Below are positions 50,154-59,471 of a stretch of 64,000 nt of DNA, one piece after another. The DNA is from Actinocatenispora rupis (lineage in GTDB: Bacteria; Actinomycetota; Actinomycetes; Mycobacteriales; Micromonosporaceae). The position numbers and the translations under genes are program-made. Position 1 is the stretch's first letter, and each line of letters opens with the position of its first letter. The DNA lies in assembly GCF_016861975.1 (NCBI RefSeq), contig NZ_BOMB01000027.1, forward strand, positions 39,210 through 103,209, read 5' to 3'. Below the pieces are notes generated by a model, which saw only the letters and a program-made list of their open reading frames with translations, was not told the origin of the DNA and made no database searches.

Positions 50154-51617
50154 GTGAGCATCGATCAGGGGCGGCTCACCGACGCGCTGACCACCACGGT
50201 GGCCACCGCGCCGTCGGTACCGGACGCCTGCCAGGCGACCGTCACCGCGCTCGCCGACCAGCTGTCCGGCACCGTCGCCGTACTGCTCGATCTCGGTGGG
50301 CGGCTGCGCTGCTTCGCCGCGGCCGGCGCCTGGCAGGTCTTCGACGGCGTACCGGCGGACGCGGGTGTCGTCGGCCGGGTGTTCCGCACCGGTACCACCG
50401 CGGCGGTCGCCGACGTGCGGTCGGACCCGGACTACATCCCGCTCGGGCCGGGCGTCGTCAACGAGGTGTGCGCGCCCGTCCCCGGCGCCAACGGTACGCC
50501 GGTCGGCGTGGTCAACATCGAGTCGACGAACGGCCCGCCGCTTGCCGAGGTACGCGCCGCGCTGGAGCAGTCGGCGCAGGTGCTCGGCGCCCGCGTCGCC
50601 GCGCTGGGCGGCGTACCGCGGGAGAACGGTGGGCAGCGGCTGCTGCGACACGCGCTGGCGTTGAGTTCGGCGACCGACGAGCCCGAGGTACTCGACCGCT
50701 GCCTGGAGGCGGCGCGCGACATCAGCGGGCTGTCGTCGGCGGCGATCGCGATGGGCAGCGGGCCGGACATCCACGTCAGCGCCGCGCGCGGCCCGCTCGC
50801 CGGCCTGCTCGTGATGGCCGACCGGAACGCGTTGGCCCTGCTCGCCGCGCGTACCCGGCGGCACGGCTCCACGTACAGCCTGGGGGATCCGGCGGCGCTG
50901 GACGCCCGCGGCTTCGAACGGCTGACCGCGGCCGGCATCCGCACCATGATCGCGGTACCGGTGGGCGGCCGGCACGACGACGGCGGCGTCCTGCTCGTCG
51001 TCGACCACAAGGTCGTACGGCCCGGCACCGGCACGGTGTCGCTGCTGGAACTGCTCGCCGCGCAGTCGCTGGTGTGCCTGGAGCGGGTACGGCTGGTGGT
51101 GCAGCTGCGGCTGCGGGCGAGTTCCGATCCGTTGACCGGGCTCGGCCACCACGGCCGGTTCACCGAGCGGCTGACCCGCGCCCGGCCCGCGCACACCGCC
51201 GTACTGGCGATCGACGTCGACCAGTTCAAGGCCGTCAACGACACGTACGGGCACCAGGAGGGCGACCGGCTCCTGGTGGAACTCGTCCGCGCGCTGCAGT
51301 CGACGCTGCGCGCCGAGGACGACCTGTACCGGATCGGTGGTGACGAGTTCGCCGCCGTGGTGGAGGTCGGGCACGACAGCGAGGCGCTGGCCGTGGCCGA
51401 ACGGCTGGTCGGCGCCGCCCGCCGGGTCGGCCGGACGATCAGCGTCGGCGTGGCGCTGCGGGAGGCCGGCGAGACCGCCGAGAACACGCTGCGCCGGGCC
51501 GACGACGCGCTCTACGCGGTGAAGCGCTCCGGCCGGGACGGTGCCCGCCTCGCCGAACCCGGTACTGTCGCGCAGCCGCTGATGGTGCTGCCCCCGACCA
51601 TCACCGGTACCGGCTGA
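50154..51617 (+). CDS. GAF-GGDEF diguanylate cyclase
   Basis: A 487-residue cytosolic protein: a GAF domain (about 15-155), a second GAF-like region (about 165-310) and a C-terminal GGDEF domain (about 325-470). The active site is RIGGDEFAAVV and the product-inhibition site RxxD is present as RAED five residues upstream, so an active, feedback-inhibited c-di-GMP synthase is expected. The start is uncertain: ATG 50094 is in frame, but TAGACT at 50105-50110 lies between the two and looks like a -10, favouring GTG 50154. It precedes two minus-strand polysaccharide genes. Confidence 0.88.
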   Translation: MSIDQGRLTDALTTTVATAPSVPDACQATVTALADQLSGTVAVLLDLGGRLRCFAAAGAWQVFDGVPADAGVVGRVFRTGTTAAVADVRSDPDYIPLGPGVVNEVCAPVPGANGTPVGVVNIESTNGPPLAEVRAALEQSAQVLGARVAALGGVPRENGGQRLLRHALALSSATDEPEVLDRCLEAARDISGLSSAAIAMGSGPDIHVSAARGPLAGLLVMADRNALALLAARTRRHGSTYSLGDPAALDARGFERLTAAGIRTMIAVPVGGRHDDGGVLLVVDHKVVRPGTGTVSLLELLAAQSLVCLERVRLVVQLRLRASSDPLTGLGHHGRFTERLTRARPAHTAVLAIDVDQFKAVNDTYGHQEGDRLLVELVRALQSTLRAEDDLYRIGGDEFAAVVEVGHDSEALAVAERLVGAARRVGRTISVGVALREAGETAENTLRRADDALYAVKRSGRDGARLAEPGTVAQPLMVLPPTITGTG

Positions 51618-51626
51618 TCAGGCAGG

Positions 51627-52442
51627 TCAGACGGCGAACGTGTCGGCCGGGGTGGTGGTCGGCTCGGCCGGTCGGGCCGGCCAGAGGCGGGTGGCCTGCG
51701 CGGTCAGCCGCGCCAGGTACGCCGGGTTGAGGATCAGGTAGCGCCGCCAGAGCCGTTTCGGTTCGAGACCGAGGCGCCACAACCACTCCAGCCCGCGCTG
51801 CTGCATCCACGGCGGCGGTTTGCGCAGGTCACCGGCGTGGTAGTCGAACGCGGCGCCGACCGCCATCATCGGCAGCGACACCAGCGGACGCATCGCGTGC
51901 ACGAAGATCTCCTGGCGCGGGCAGCCGAGCCCGACCAGGACGACGCGGGCGCCGGAGTCGGTGATGCGCCGGGCGATCGCCTCGGGCTCACCCGGCTCGT
52001 TCGGCCGGAACTTGGACGGCTCGGAGCCCGCGATCGTCAGCTTCGGGAACCGTGCGGTCAGCGCGGCGGTGAGCCGGTCGAGTACCGGCTGGGTCGACCC
52101 GTACAGGTAGATGGGGAGGTCCTCGTCGGCGCAGCGCTCGACGACCTTCATCGTCAGCGTCGGCCCGTACGTCCGGTCGGGGAGCTGCGCCTTGTGCAGC
52201 AGGTTGAGCGCCCAGCGGACCGGCTGCCCGTCCGGCGTCACCACGTCGAACGAGTTGAGCCGGGCCTCGTGCGCGCGGTCCTGCACACCCGTCATGACCC
52301 CGTGTACGGCGAGCGCGGTCAATGCCAGCGGCCGGCGGTCCCGCGCGGCCTCGATCACCTTGTCGGTGGCCGCCGCGTAGTCCACGGCGTCCACGTAGAC
52401 GCCGAGGACGTTGCTCTTTCCCTTGTCTATCAACGCATCCAC
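51627..52442 (-). CDS. WecG/TagA/CpsF-family glycosyltransferase
   Basis: A 271-residue GT26 enzyme. GVYVDAVDY, TPDGQPVRWALN, the conserved YGPTLTMKV and the C-terminal VGAAFDYHAGDLRKPPPWMQ segments mark the family. Members add N-acetylmannosaminuronate, N-acetylmannosamine or glucose to lipid-linked precursors at the inner membrane face. It lies 24 bp after the epimerase gene on the same strand, so both probably serve one surface polysaccharide. Confidence 0.9.
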   Translation of the reverse strand: MDALIDKGKSNVLGVYVDAVDYAAATDKVIEAARDRRPLALTALAVHGVMTGVQDRAHEARLNSFDVVTPDGQPVRWALNLLHKAQLPDRTYGPTLTMKVVERCADEDLPIYLYGSTQPVLDRLTAALTARFPKLTIAGSEPSKFRPNEPGEPEAIARRITDSGARVVLVGLGCPRQEIFVHAMRPLVSLPMMAVGAAFDYHAGDLRKPPPWMQQRGLEWLWRLGLEPKRLWRRYLILNPAYLARLTAQATRLWPARPAEPTTTPADTFAV

Positions 52443-52466
52443 CAGTCGCTCGGGATCCGCGGGGGC

Positions 52467-53534
52467 TCAGGGCTTCCAGCGGTCGACGTTGGCGTCGTGG
52501 ATCTCCTGGAGGATCGCCGGCACGTCGTACGTCAGCTTCCAGTCGGGGTAGTGCTCCTCGAACCGCGCGTTCGACCCGATCCACCACTGGTGGTCGCCGA
52601 CCCGGTTCTGCTCCGCGTACGCCGTCTTCATGGGAATGCCGGAGATCTTCTCGGCGATCGCGAACGCCTCCAGGTGCGAGGCGTTGGAGTGCCGGCCGCC
52701 GCCGATGTTGTAGATCTCGGCGACCCGCGGCGCGCGGAAGAACGCCTCGAACGCGCTCACCACGTCGTTGCAGTGGATCGCGTCGCGGACCATCTTCCCC
52801 TTGTACCCGTAGATCGTGTAGACGCGGCCCTCCATGTTGCACCGCATCAGGTACGCCAGGTAGCCGTGCAGCTCCGCGGCCGAGTGCGCCGGCCCGGTGA
52901 GCGTGCCGCCGCGGAACACGGCGGTCTTCATGTCGAAGTAGCGCCCGTACTCCTGGGTCATCACGTCGGCGGCCACCTTGGAGGCGCCGAAGATCGAGTG
53001 CAGGCACGCGTCGATCGACATGTCCTCACGGATGCCGTCCACGTACGTGTGCGACGGGTCGATCTCGTACCGCGTCTCCTGCTCGACCAGCGGCAGCCGG
53101 TTCGGCGTGTCCCCGTACACCTTGTTGGTGGAGGTGAACAGGAACGGCGCGTCGATCGCGTGCTGCCGGGTGTTCTCCAGCATGTTGAGGGTGCCGACGG
53201 CGTTCACGTCGAAGTCGGTGAACGGCTCCTTCACCGCCCAGTCGTGGCTGGGCTGCGCGGCGGTGTGGATCACCACGGCGATGTCCCTGCCGTACCGCGC
53301 GAAGACCTTGGCCAGGGCGTCGCGGTCCCGGATGTCGATGTCGTGGTGCTCGTACCCGGCACCCAGCTCGCTCCGGAGCTGCTGGACGTTCCACGCCGTG
53401 GAGCCGTCCTTGCCGAAGAAGTAACCACGCATGTCGTTGTCGATGCCCACGACAGTCAGGCCCAGCCTGGCGAAGTGCCGCGCGGCCTCGGAACCGATCA
53501 GGCCACCCGAACCGGTGACGAGTGCGACGCTCAT
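52467..53534 (-). CDS. NAD-dependent sugar-nucleotide epimerase (CDP-tyvelose 2-epimerase-like)
   Basis: A 355-residue extended [18 protein letters not shown] (NAD loop), [19 protein letters not shown] and [19 protein letters not shown]. The last two resemble CDP-paratose/tyvelose 2-epimerases. The residue aligned to the catalytic Tyr of YxxxK is Phe (SIFGASK); the Lys is kept. ATG 53534 has a GGAGGAGGAG ribosome site held in a hairpin, and it overlaps a 26-codon leader ORF by ATGA. The product should be an epimerised sugar nucleotide for the glycosyltransferase downstream. Confidence 0.87.
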   Translation of the reverse strand: MSVALVTGSGGLIGSEAARHFARLGLTVVGIDNDMRGYFFGKDGSTAWNVQQLRSELGAGYEHHDIDIRDRDALAKVFARYGRDIAVVIHTAAQPSHDWAVKEPFTDFDVNAVGTLNMLENTRQHAIDAPFLFTSTNKVYGDTPNRLPLVEQETRYEIDPSHTYVDGIREDMSIDACLHSIFGASKVAADVMTQEYGRYFDMKTAVFRGGTLTGPAHSAAELHGYLAYLMRCNMEGRVYTIYGYKGKMVRDAIHCNDVVSAFEAFFRAPRVAEIYNIGGGRHSNASHLEAFAIAEKISGIPMKTAYAEQNRVGDHQWWIGSNARFEEHYPDWKLTYDVPAILQEIHDANVDRWKP

Positions 53535-53565
53535 CGGCGCTCCTCCTCCGTCGGAGCGCCGATGA
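53531..53565 (-). promoter_or_regulatory. start-codon-occluding hairpin in the epimerase leader
   Basis: In the mRNA TCATCGGCGCTCC pairs perfectly over 13 bp with GGAGCGCCGATGA around a 9-nt loop GACGGAGGA. The stem includes the epimerase ATG and the loop includes a Shine-Dalgarno. Translation of the leader ORF would unfold it. Confidence 0.7.
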
Positions 53566-53611
53566 GGCACGACGCGCAACGCCGATGATCCGCTCGCTCA
53601 CGCTCGCTCAT
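53531..53611 (-). CDS. 26-residue leader ORF upstream of the epimerase
   Basis: ATG 53611 has a GAGGGAG ribosome site 5-6 nt upstream and opens [20 protein letters not shown] followed by TEEERR; its TGA overlaps the epimerase ATG (ATGA). The first half is built from the GAGCGAGCG-type repeat. It is too short for an enzyme and is best seen as a coupling leader peptide. A chance frame created by the repeat is the alternative. Confidence 0.5.
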   Translation of the reverse strand: MSERERADHRRCASCLIGAPTEEERR

Positions 53612-53705
53612 CGAGCTCCCTCGTTCGCTTGAGTGGTCCTCACGTCCGCTGAAGAACACACACAGTCGATTGACCCGGCCATGGTAGCCACGGGCCGTGT
53701 CGCGG

Positions 53706-54497
53706 CTACCGCCGACTGGGCGACGCGGACGGCGAGGAGGACCGCGACGGACTCGGCGACGGCGACGGGCTCGGCGACGTCGTCGGTACGGCCTGGCCAC
53801 CGGTCACCGGGCCGGCCAGCTTGACCGTCGCCGGGGCGCGTCCGGGCGTACCGGACAGGGCGAGGCGGCCGATCCCGAGCCGGGCGCCGGTCACCGTACC
53901 GGTGGAGTCCAGGCAGTAGATGCCGGACGGTACGGGCGAGGACAGCGAGGCGGCGGTCGGCTCGATGGAGAAGCACGTGCCGGTCGTCACCCCGGACGGT
54001 CGCGGCGCGGTGTCCACCGACAGCGGCGCGTTGCGGTCGCCGAGCCGCCCGATCCAGTCCGTGAACACCTTCTCCACCTGCGGGTCGAACCGCGCCGGTA
54101 CGTGCCCGCCCGGCCCGGCCACCCGGACGCACGACGGGCCGGCGCCCAGGCCGCACTGGTACACCCCGGCCTTCGTGCCGGCGACCGACACGTCCTTGCC
54201 ACCCCCGAGCCCACCCCCCGGTACGTCCAGACGCCAGCTCGCGTCGTCCGCCAGCGTCACGGTGACCTGGCGACGCGACGAACCGGCCGGCGTCCAGTCG
54301 TACGGCGCGGTGTAGTGGCGGTCGGCGGCCGCGGCGACCAGCCCGGCGAGCTGGTCGGCCGGGCTGCCCCCGTCCGTGGCGACGGGACTCGGCGACGGGG
54401 CCGGCTGCTGCGCGGCGGCGTTCCCGCAGCCGGCGAGGACACCGCCGGCGACGGCGAGCAGGACGGTGGACACGGCCACCCGTGGGATCGGACGCAC
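53706..54497 (-). CDS. hypothetical lipoprotein with Ser/Pro-rich tail
   Basis: A 263-residue protein. The N-terminus [20 protein letters not shown] ends in lipobox LAGC, so it is lipid-anchored outside. A Pro/Ser linker leads to a beta-rich domain (about 45-225) with three or four cysteines (VYQCG, SCVRVAG, GTCFS, IYCLD) that may pair. The last 30 residues are a Ser-Pro repeat. No family is recognised. GTG 54497 is chosen from the signal peptide; the frame is open far upstream. Confidence 0.75.
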   Translation of the reverse strand: MRPIPRVAVSTVLLAVAGGVLAGCGNAAAQQPAPSPSPVATDGGSPADQLAGLVAAAADRHYTAPYDWTPAGSSRRQVTVTLADDASWRLDVPGGGLGGGKDVSVAGTKAGVYQCGLGAGPSCVRVAGPGGHVPARFDPQVEKVFTDWIGRLGDRNAPLSVDTAPRPSGVTTGTCFSIEPTAASLSSPVPSGIYCLDSTGTVTGARLGIGRLALSGTPGRAPATVKLAGPVTGGQAVPTTSPSPSPSPSPSRSSSPSASPSRR

Positions 54498-54648
54498 CCG
54501 TCCATTCTGGGTTTCCCGATACCACGGATCGCGCTCCGCCACGCGGGAGTACGGGTGTGAGCCTGTCGTCGCATGCTGGGACGTGGGGTGGCCGGTACCG
54601 GCCCGGCCGGTACCCTGGCCACCGCCAGGCCGGGAAGGGGCTGTTGTC

Positions 54649-55914
54649 GTGACACTCGTCGTCCAGAAGTACGGCGGCTCGTCGGTCGCCGACGCCGAGC
54701 GCATCAAGCGGGTAGCCGAACGCATCGTCTCCGCCCGCAAAGCCGGGGACGACGTGGTCGTGGTGGTCTCCGCGATGGGCGACACGACGGACGAGCTGCT
54801 CGACCTGGCGCACCAGGTGAGCCCGCTGCCACCCGGGCGCGAGCTGGACATGCTGCTGACGTCCGGCGAGCGGATCTCGATGGCGCTGCTCGCCATGGCC
54901 ATCCACAACCTGGGGTACGAGGCGCGGTCGTTCACCGGTTCGCAGGCCGGCGTGCTGACCACCTCGTCGCACGGCAAGGCCCGCATCATCGACGTGACGC
55001 CCGGCCGGATCCAGGGCGCGGTGGACGAGGGCGCGGTCGCGATCGTCGCCGGATTCCAGGGCATCTCCCAGGACACCAAGGACATCACGACGCTGGGCCG
55101 CGGCGGTTCGGACACCACCGCCGTCGCGCTCGCCGCGGCGCTGCACGCCGACACGTGCGAGATCTACACCGACGTCGACGGGGTGTACTCCGCCGACCCG
55201 CGCATCGTCCCCGACGCGAAGCGCGTCGACCGGATCACGTACGAGGAGATGTTGGAGCTGGCCGCGTGTGGCGCCAAGGTGCTGCACCTGCGTAGCGTCG
55301 AGTACGCCCGGCGTTTCAACATGCCGATCCATGTCCGCTCGTCGTACTCGACCAAGCCCGGCACGATCGTTTCCGGCTCGATGGAGGATCTTCCCGTGGA
55401 GCAAGCACTCATCACCGGCGTCGCGCACGACCGTAGCGAGGCCAAGATCACGGTGCTGTCGGTCCCGGACGAGCCGGGCCGCGCGGCGAAGATCTTCCAG
55501 GTCGTGACCGACGCCGAGATCAACATCGACATGATCGTGCAGAACGTGTCGACCCAGGCCACCGGCCGTACGGACATCTCGTTCACGCTGCCGAAGGACG
55601 ACGGCGCGGCGGCGATGACGGCGCTGCAGAAGATGCAGCAGACCATCGGGTTCGAGGGCCTGCTGTTCGACGACCACATCGGCAAGGTGTCGCTGATCGG
55701 CGCCGGCATGCGGTCCAACCCGGGTGTCGCGGCGGACTTCTTCGAGGCGCTGGCCGAGGCCGGGGTCAACATCGAGATGATCTCCACCTCGGAGATCCGG
55801 GTCTCCGTGGTGTGCCGGGACACCGATCTCGACGACGCGGTGCGTGCCCTGCACAGCGCGTTCGACCTCGGCGGTGACGAGGAAGCCGTGGTCTACGCCG
55901 GCACCGGCCGGTGA
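54649..55914 (+). CDS. lysC: aspartokinase, alpha and beta subunits
   Basis: A 421-residue aspartate kinase: kinase domain (1-245) with [27 protein letters not shown] and FTGSQAGV motifs, then two ACT domains for lysine/threonine feedback. It phosphorylates L-aspartate, the first step to lysine, threonine, methionine and diaminopimelate. The lengths equal those known for Corynebacterium LysC. An internal start at GTG 55396 would give a 172-residue beta subunit. GTG 54649 has AAGGGG upstream. asd overlaps its stop by GTGA, forming the classic ask-asd operon. Confidence 0.96.
   Translation: MTLVVQKYGGSSVADAERIKRVAERIVSARKAGDDVVVVVSAMGDTTDELLDLAHQVSPLPPGRELDMLLTSGERISMALLAMAIHNLGYEARSFTGSQAGVLTTSSHGKARIIDVTPGRIQGAVDEGAVAIVAGFQGISQDTKDITTLGRGGSDTTAVALAAALHADTCEIYTDVDGVYSADPRIVPDAKRVDRITYEEMLELAACGAKVLHLRSVEYARRFNMPIHVRSSYSTKPGTIVSGSMEDLPVEQALITGVAHDRSEAKITVLSVPDEPGRAAKIFQVVTDAEINIDMIVQNVSTQATGRTDISFTLPKDDGAAAMTALQKMQQTIGFEGLLFDDHIGKVSLIGAGMRSNPGVAADFFEALAEAGVNIEMISTSEIRVSVVCRDTDLDDAVRALHSAFDLGGDEEAVVYAGTGR
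55383..55398 (+). promoter_or_regulatory. internal ribosome site and GTG for the LysC beta subunit
   Basis: GGAGGA (55383-55388) lies 7 nt before in-frame GTG 55396, within the alpha reading frame at the start of the ACT region. Translation from it gives 172 residues. Confidence 0.7.
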
Positions 55915-56981
55915 GGTCCGTGGGCGCTCTCCCCACCCTCGCGGTCGTCGGCGCCACCGGCGCGGTCGGTTCGGTGCTGTGCGAGCTGTTGTCGTCCCGG
56001 AAGAACGTCTGGGGCGAGGTCCGCCTGATCGCCTCGGCGCGGTCCGCCGGCCGGCGGGTCCTGGTCCGCGGCGAGGAGCTGGTCGTCCGCGAGCTGTCCG
56101 CCGAGGCGTTCGACGGCGTGGACGTGGCCGTGTTCGACGTACCGGACGACGTGTCCGCGACCTGGGTACCGGTGGCGACCGAGCGCGGCGCGGTGGCGGT
56201 GGACAACTCCGCCGCGTTCCGGATGGACCCGGACGTGCCGCTCGTCGTACCGGAGGTCAACCCGGAGCGGATCCGGGACCGCCCCAAGGGCATCGTCGCC
56301 AACCCGAACTGCACGACCCTCGCGATGATCGTCACCGTCGGCGCGCTGCACCGGGAGTACGGGCTGCGCGAGCTGATCATCTCGTCGTACCAGGCGGCCT
56401 CGGGCGCGGGGCAGGCCGGCATCGACGCGCTGCACGACCAGCTGGCGAAGGTGTCCGGCGACCGGACGATCGGCACCCGCGCCGGCGACGTACGACAGGC
56501 GGTCGGTGACGAGCTGGGCCCGTTCCCGGCGCCGCTCGCGCTGAACGTGGTGCCGTGGGCCGGTTCGCTGCGCGACCACGGGTGGTCGTCCGAGGAGCTG
56601 AAGCTGCGCAACGAGTCGCGCAAGATCCTCGGCCTGCCGGACCTCAAGGTCTCCGCCACCTGCGTACGGGTGCCGGTGGTGACGGGTCACTCGGTCGCCG
56701 TGCACGCCGTCTTCGGTGCCGAGGTCGACGCGGACGACGCCGCCGAGATCATCAAGCAGGCGCCCGGCGTCGTCCTCGTGGACGACCCGGCGGAGGGCGA
56801 GTTCCCGACGCCGGCCGACGCCGCCGGCACCGACCCGACGTGGGCCGGCCGGTTGCGCCGCGCGCTGGACGACCCGCGCGCGCTGGACGTGTTCGTGGTC
56901 GGCGACAACCTGCGCAAGGGCGCCGCGCTCAACACCGTACAGATCGCCGAGCAGGTCGCGGCCGAGCTGTCCACCGCCTGA
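55911..56981 (+). CDS. asd: aspartate-semialdehyde dehydrogenase
   Basis: A 356-residue NADPH enzyme: [12 protein letters not shown] cofactor loop, catalytic Cys in NPNCTT, active-site Gln/Glu in [10 protein letters not shown] and His in the GHSVAVH region. It reduces beta-aspartyl phosphate to aspartate-semialdehyde. GTG 55911 overlaps the lysC stop; GTG 55920 is an alternative. It is the second gene of the ask-asd operon. Confidence 0.95.
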   Translation: MRSVGALPTLAVVGATGAVGSVLCELLSSRKNVWGEVRLIASARSAGRRVLVRGEELVVRELSAEAFDGVDVAVFDVPDDVSATWVPVATERGAVAVDNSAAFRMDPDVPLVVPEVNPERIRDRPKGIVANPNCTTLAMIVTVGALHREYGLRELIISSYQAASGAGQAGIDALHDQLAKVSGDRTIGTRAGDVRQAVGDELGPFPAPLALNVVPWAGSLRDHGWSSEELKLRNESRKILGLPDLKVSATCVRVPVVTGHSVAVHAVFGAEVDADDAAEIIKQAPGVVLVDDPAEGEFPTPADAAGTDPTWAGRLRRALDDPRALDVFVVGDNLRKGAALNTVQIAEQVAAELSTA

Positions 56982-57033
56982 CCGACCGCCGCGCTGGCGG
57001 TGCCGTTTCGGTTGCGCCGCAACGGTTTCGTGG

Positions 57034-57984
57034 TCAGGTGGTCGACGGCGTGCGACGGTAGCGGTCGGCCATCGTGTGGAAGACGGCCTTCGGCTCCCAG
57101 CGGGTGTCGTCGAGCATCCGGACCACGCCGTACGAGCCGAGGTCGGCGGCGCCCGGCTTCGTCCACTGCGCGAACGTGAACCAGAAGGCCACGTCCACGC
57201 CGAGCCGCTCGTACGTGTCGAGCAGTTCGGTGAGGTAGGTGACCTGCTCGGACTCGTCGCGGACGGCGCCGTCGGGCACCACCCAGGCGTTGCCGCCGAG
57301 CGCGCCGGCCCCCCGGTACGCGCAGGTGCCGAACTCGGTGACCGCGACCGGCTTGCCGTGCCGGAAGTGCCCGCGCACCTCGTCGACGAACCCCGCCGCG
57401 TTGTACGCCGCGCGGTAGGCGTCGACGCCGACGATGTCGTACGGCTGCCAGTCGACCGGCTCCCACGGACCCGCCGCGTACGTCACGGGGCCGTGGAAGC
57501 GTTGCCGCACAACGGAAACCACGTCGGCGAGGAAGACGTTCAGCCGCTCGACGACGGGGCCGAGCGACAGCCACCAGTCCAGGTCCGCGGTGGCCATCGC
57601 CCGCAGCCGCTCGCCGTACGTGTCGCCGGGGATGAAGCCGGCACCGAACGCGCTGATCTCGCAGCCGGTGACGAGCACGACCTCGGCGCCGCCGGCGCGC
57701 AGCCGCTCCGCCCGCCCGGCGCAGTCCGCGAACAGCTCGCGCATCGCGTCGACGGCCAGGTCCACCGGGAACGGCGAGTACCAGACCTCCAGGCCACGCT
57801 CGGCGGCGCAGCGCGCGGCGACGTCGATCCGGTCGGGGTCGCCGCCTGTGATGCGGACGGCGTCGCAGTGCAGCTCGCCGGCGATGACCGCCATGTCGCG
57901 CCGCACCCCGCCCGGGTCGTACGCCGGGCGGCTGGCGGTGCCGGGCAGGAAACCCGTGTCGTACGTGATGCCGCGGGCGCGCAC
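57034..57984 (-). CDS. TIM-barrel protein, glycoside-hydrolase-like
   Basis: A 316-residue soluble protein with a TIM-barrel pattern: ITYDTGFLPGT at strand 1, DAVRITGGDPDRI at strand 2, VTGCEISAFGAGF (Glu at the end of a strand), DIVGVDAYRAAYN and AVTEFGTCAYRGAG (second Glu), then AFWFTFAQWTKP. Two strand-end glutamates are what retaining glycosidases use. Relatives in databases carry misleading abortive-infection names; I cannot name the substrate. GTG 57984 lies one base from the stop of the TetR gene upstream, so the two are co-transcribed. Confidence 0.7.
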   Translation of the reverse strand: MRARGITYDTGFLPGTASRPAYDPGGVRRDMAVIAGELHCDAVRITGGDPDRIDVAARCAAERGLEVWYSPFPVDLAVDAMRELFADCAGRAERLRAGGAEVVLVTGCEISAFGAGFIPGDTYGERLRAMATADLDWWLSLGPVVERLNVFLADVVSVVRQRFHGPVTYAAGPWEPVDWQPYDIVGVDAYRAAYNAAGFVDEVRGHFRHGKPVAVTEFGTCAYRGAGALGGNAWVVPDGAVRDESEQVTYLTELLDTYERLGVDVAFWFTFAQWTKPGAADLGSYGVVRMLDDTRWEPKAVFHTMADRYRRTPSTT

Positions 57985-57985
57985 G

Positions 57986-58585
57986 TCAGGCCCCCGCCAC
58001 GCCGCGCTCGACCAGGTCGAACGCCAGCGTCACGTCGTCGGCCAGCCCGCGCCCCGCGGCGACCGGGTCGGCGCCGTCGACCAGGCGCCGGAAGTACCGC
58101 TCCTGGATGGTCAGCACCGCGGCCGTCACCTCGGCCGCCACGATCGCCGCGACCCGCTCCCCGTACTCCTCGGCGAGGGCGGCGGCGAGCCGCTCGCGCT
58201 GCCGGTACAGCAAAGAGTTGGCGGCGGCGCTGAGCGCGGGACTGGCGAAGATCACCCCGAGCCGGGTGACGGTGGCCTCCCGGTCCAGCTCGGCGATCGG
58301 CCCGGCGGCGAGGTCCCGGTAGTAGCCGCGGAGGGCGGCGAGCGGCGTACTCCCGGCGGGCCGCGCGGTCACCACCGCGGCCAGGTCCTCGGCCCCGACA
58401 TCGGCCAGGACCAGGGACTCCTTGGTCGGGTAGTAGCTGAACAGGGTGGCGCGGGAGACCTCGGCCGCGTCGGCGATCTCGGTCATCGTGACCGCGGCGA
58501 AGTCGCGCTCGGCGAACAGCCGCAGCGCGACCTCGGCGATCCGGCGCCTGGTCTGCTCCTTCTTGCGTTCGCGAAGTCCGGCCAT
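57986..58585 (-). CDS. TetR-family transcriptional regulator
   Basis: A 199-residue TetR repressor with HTH RRRIAEVALRLFAERDF...MTEIADAAEVSRATLFSYYPTKE split by the usual turn. ATG 58585 begins MAGLRERKKEQT, the family start; ATG 58597 in frame would add four residues. It leads the TIM-barrel gene and probably controls that two-gene unit through a dyad upstream. Confidence 0.88.
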   Translation of the reverse strand: MAGLRERKKEQTRRRIAEVALRLFAERDFAAVTMTEIADAAEVSRATLFSYYPTKESLVLADVGAEDLAAVVTARPAGSTPLAALRGYYRDLAAGPIAELDREATVTRLGVIFASPALSAAANSLLYRQRERLAAALAEEYGERVAAIVAAEVTAAVLTIQERYFRRLVDGADPVAAGRGLADDVTLAFDLVERGVAGA

Positions 58586-58599
58586 GCCACTCACCATAT

Positions 58600-58632
58600 C
58601 TGGACCTGGTCGAAAAACAAACCCAGTCCAAT
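58600..58632. promoter_or_regulatory. operator-like dyad upstream of the TetR gene
   Basis: GGACCTGG (58602-58609) and CCCAGTCC (58622-58629) form an imperfect inverted repeat across the AT-rich CGAAAAACAAA. It lies just before the TetR start, where autoregulatory sites occur. Confidence 0.4.
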
Positions 58633-58674
58633 TTTCTGGGGTACGACGCGGCCCCGGTCAGGTTGGCCGGGGGT

Positions 58675-58738
58675 CGCGTCATCCGGGACTCGGGTCGATC
58701 GGGGGCCGGGTCATTCGGGATTCGGGTCGGTCGGGGTC
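58675..58738. repeat. 33-bp tandem repeat, two units
   Basis: GCGTCATCCGGGACTCGGGT (58675 on) recurs as GGGTCATTCGGGATTCGGGT (58708 on), each followed by CGRTCGGGG. The segment lies in the intergenic space between the TetR and DoxX genes; the rest of that space shows nothing clear. Confidence 0.6.
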
Positions 58739-58802
58739 GGGAGCAGCACCGGGCAGCGCGCGCGCCGGGATCCCGGTGCGCCGCAAGGGATTCAGGTCGC
58801 CG

Positions 58803-59369
58803 TCAGGCGACGGCGACCGCGGCGGCGACGCCGAGGTACAGGATCTGTTCGAGGGTGCGGGGGACGAGGCGGGAGGGCAGGCCGACGTGGTGCCGGGCGG
58901 CGTACACGTTGGCAGGGAAGACGGCGATCAGCAGCAAGCCCAGCAGGAACGCCGCCAACCGGTACGTCGCCGGCAGCAGCAGCCCGACCGCGCCCGCGAC
59001 TTCGAGTACTCCGGTGAGGGCGACGAGCAGCGCCGGCCGGGGCAGCCGCGGCGGGACCATGGCGACCAGCGCGGCGCGCGGCGGCCCGACCCGGCCCGAG
59101 GCGGCGATCAGGAACAGCAGGAACAGCCCGCCGCGCAGCGCCGTCTGCGACCCGGCGAGCGCGGGGACGACCAGCCCGAGGCCGGCGGTCACGAGCGCGC
59201 CGAGCACCAGCGCGGTCAGCGTGACGTTGCCGAGTACGAACCGGACGAGGCGCGGCGGGCGACGTCGAGGTGCCGGTGCCGGGTCGTGCGGTGGCAGTGG
59301 GCGAGTCGGCGTCGACGACGAGCGGGTGCGCGGGTCCGTGGCGGCGGTGTGGCGATCGGTGGCGGTCAT
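58803..59369 (-). CDS. DoxX-family membrane protein
   Basis: A 188-residue protein with a disordered basic N-terminus (1-40) and four membrane helices in the DoxX pattern. The third-helix segment ALLVALTGVLEVAGAVGLLL and the following PATYRLAAFLLGLLLIAVFPAN are typical. Function of this group is not settled; roles in redox stress or quinone metabolism are proposed. GAAGGAG precedes ATG 59369. It diverges from a TetR gene across a region with a direct repeat. Confidence 0.85.
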   Translation of the reverse strand: MTATDRHTAATDPRTRSSSTPTRPLPPHDPAPAPRRRPPRLVRFVLGNVTLTALVLGALVTAGLGLVVPALAGSQTALRGGLFLLFLIAASGRVGPPRAALVAMVPPRLPRPALLVALTGVLEVAGAVGLLLPATYRLAAFLLGLLLIAVFPANVYAARHHVGLPSRLVPRTLEQILYLGVAAAVAVA

Positions 59370-59402
59370 CGGTGGCTCCTTCGCCGAAGTACCCGGTGGA
59401 AC

Positions 59403-59452
59403 TTGTCAGTGCCTAGATTGCCTCGGGGTTCCCATCTTGTCAATGGCTAGAT
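59403..59452. promoter_or_regulatory. 16-bp direct repeat between DoxX and TetR genes
   Basis: TTGTCAGTGCCTAGAT (59403-59418) recurs as TTGTCAATGGCTAGAT (59437-59452), 34 bp apart, about three helical turns. Two identical half-sites on one face of DNA fit binding by the divergent TetR regulator. Confidence 0.6.
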
Positions 59453-59458
59453 GTGGGT

Positions 59459-59464
59459 TAGGCT
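59459..59464 (+). promoter_or_regulatory. -10 hexamer of a leaderless promoter (TAGGCT)
   Basis: TAGGCT ends 7 nt before ATG 59472; it directly follows the second operator repeat. Confidence 0.55.
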
Positions 59465-59471
59465 TGGCCGC

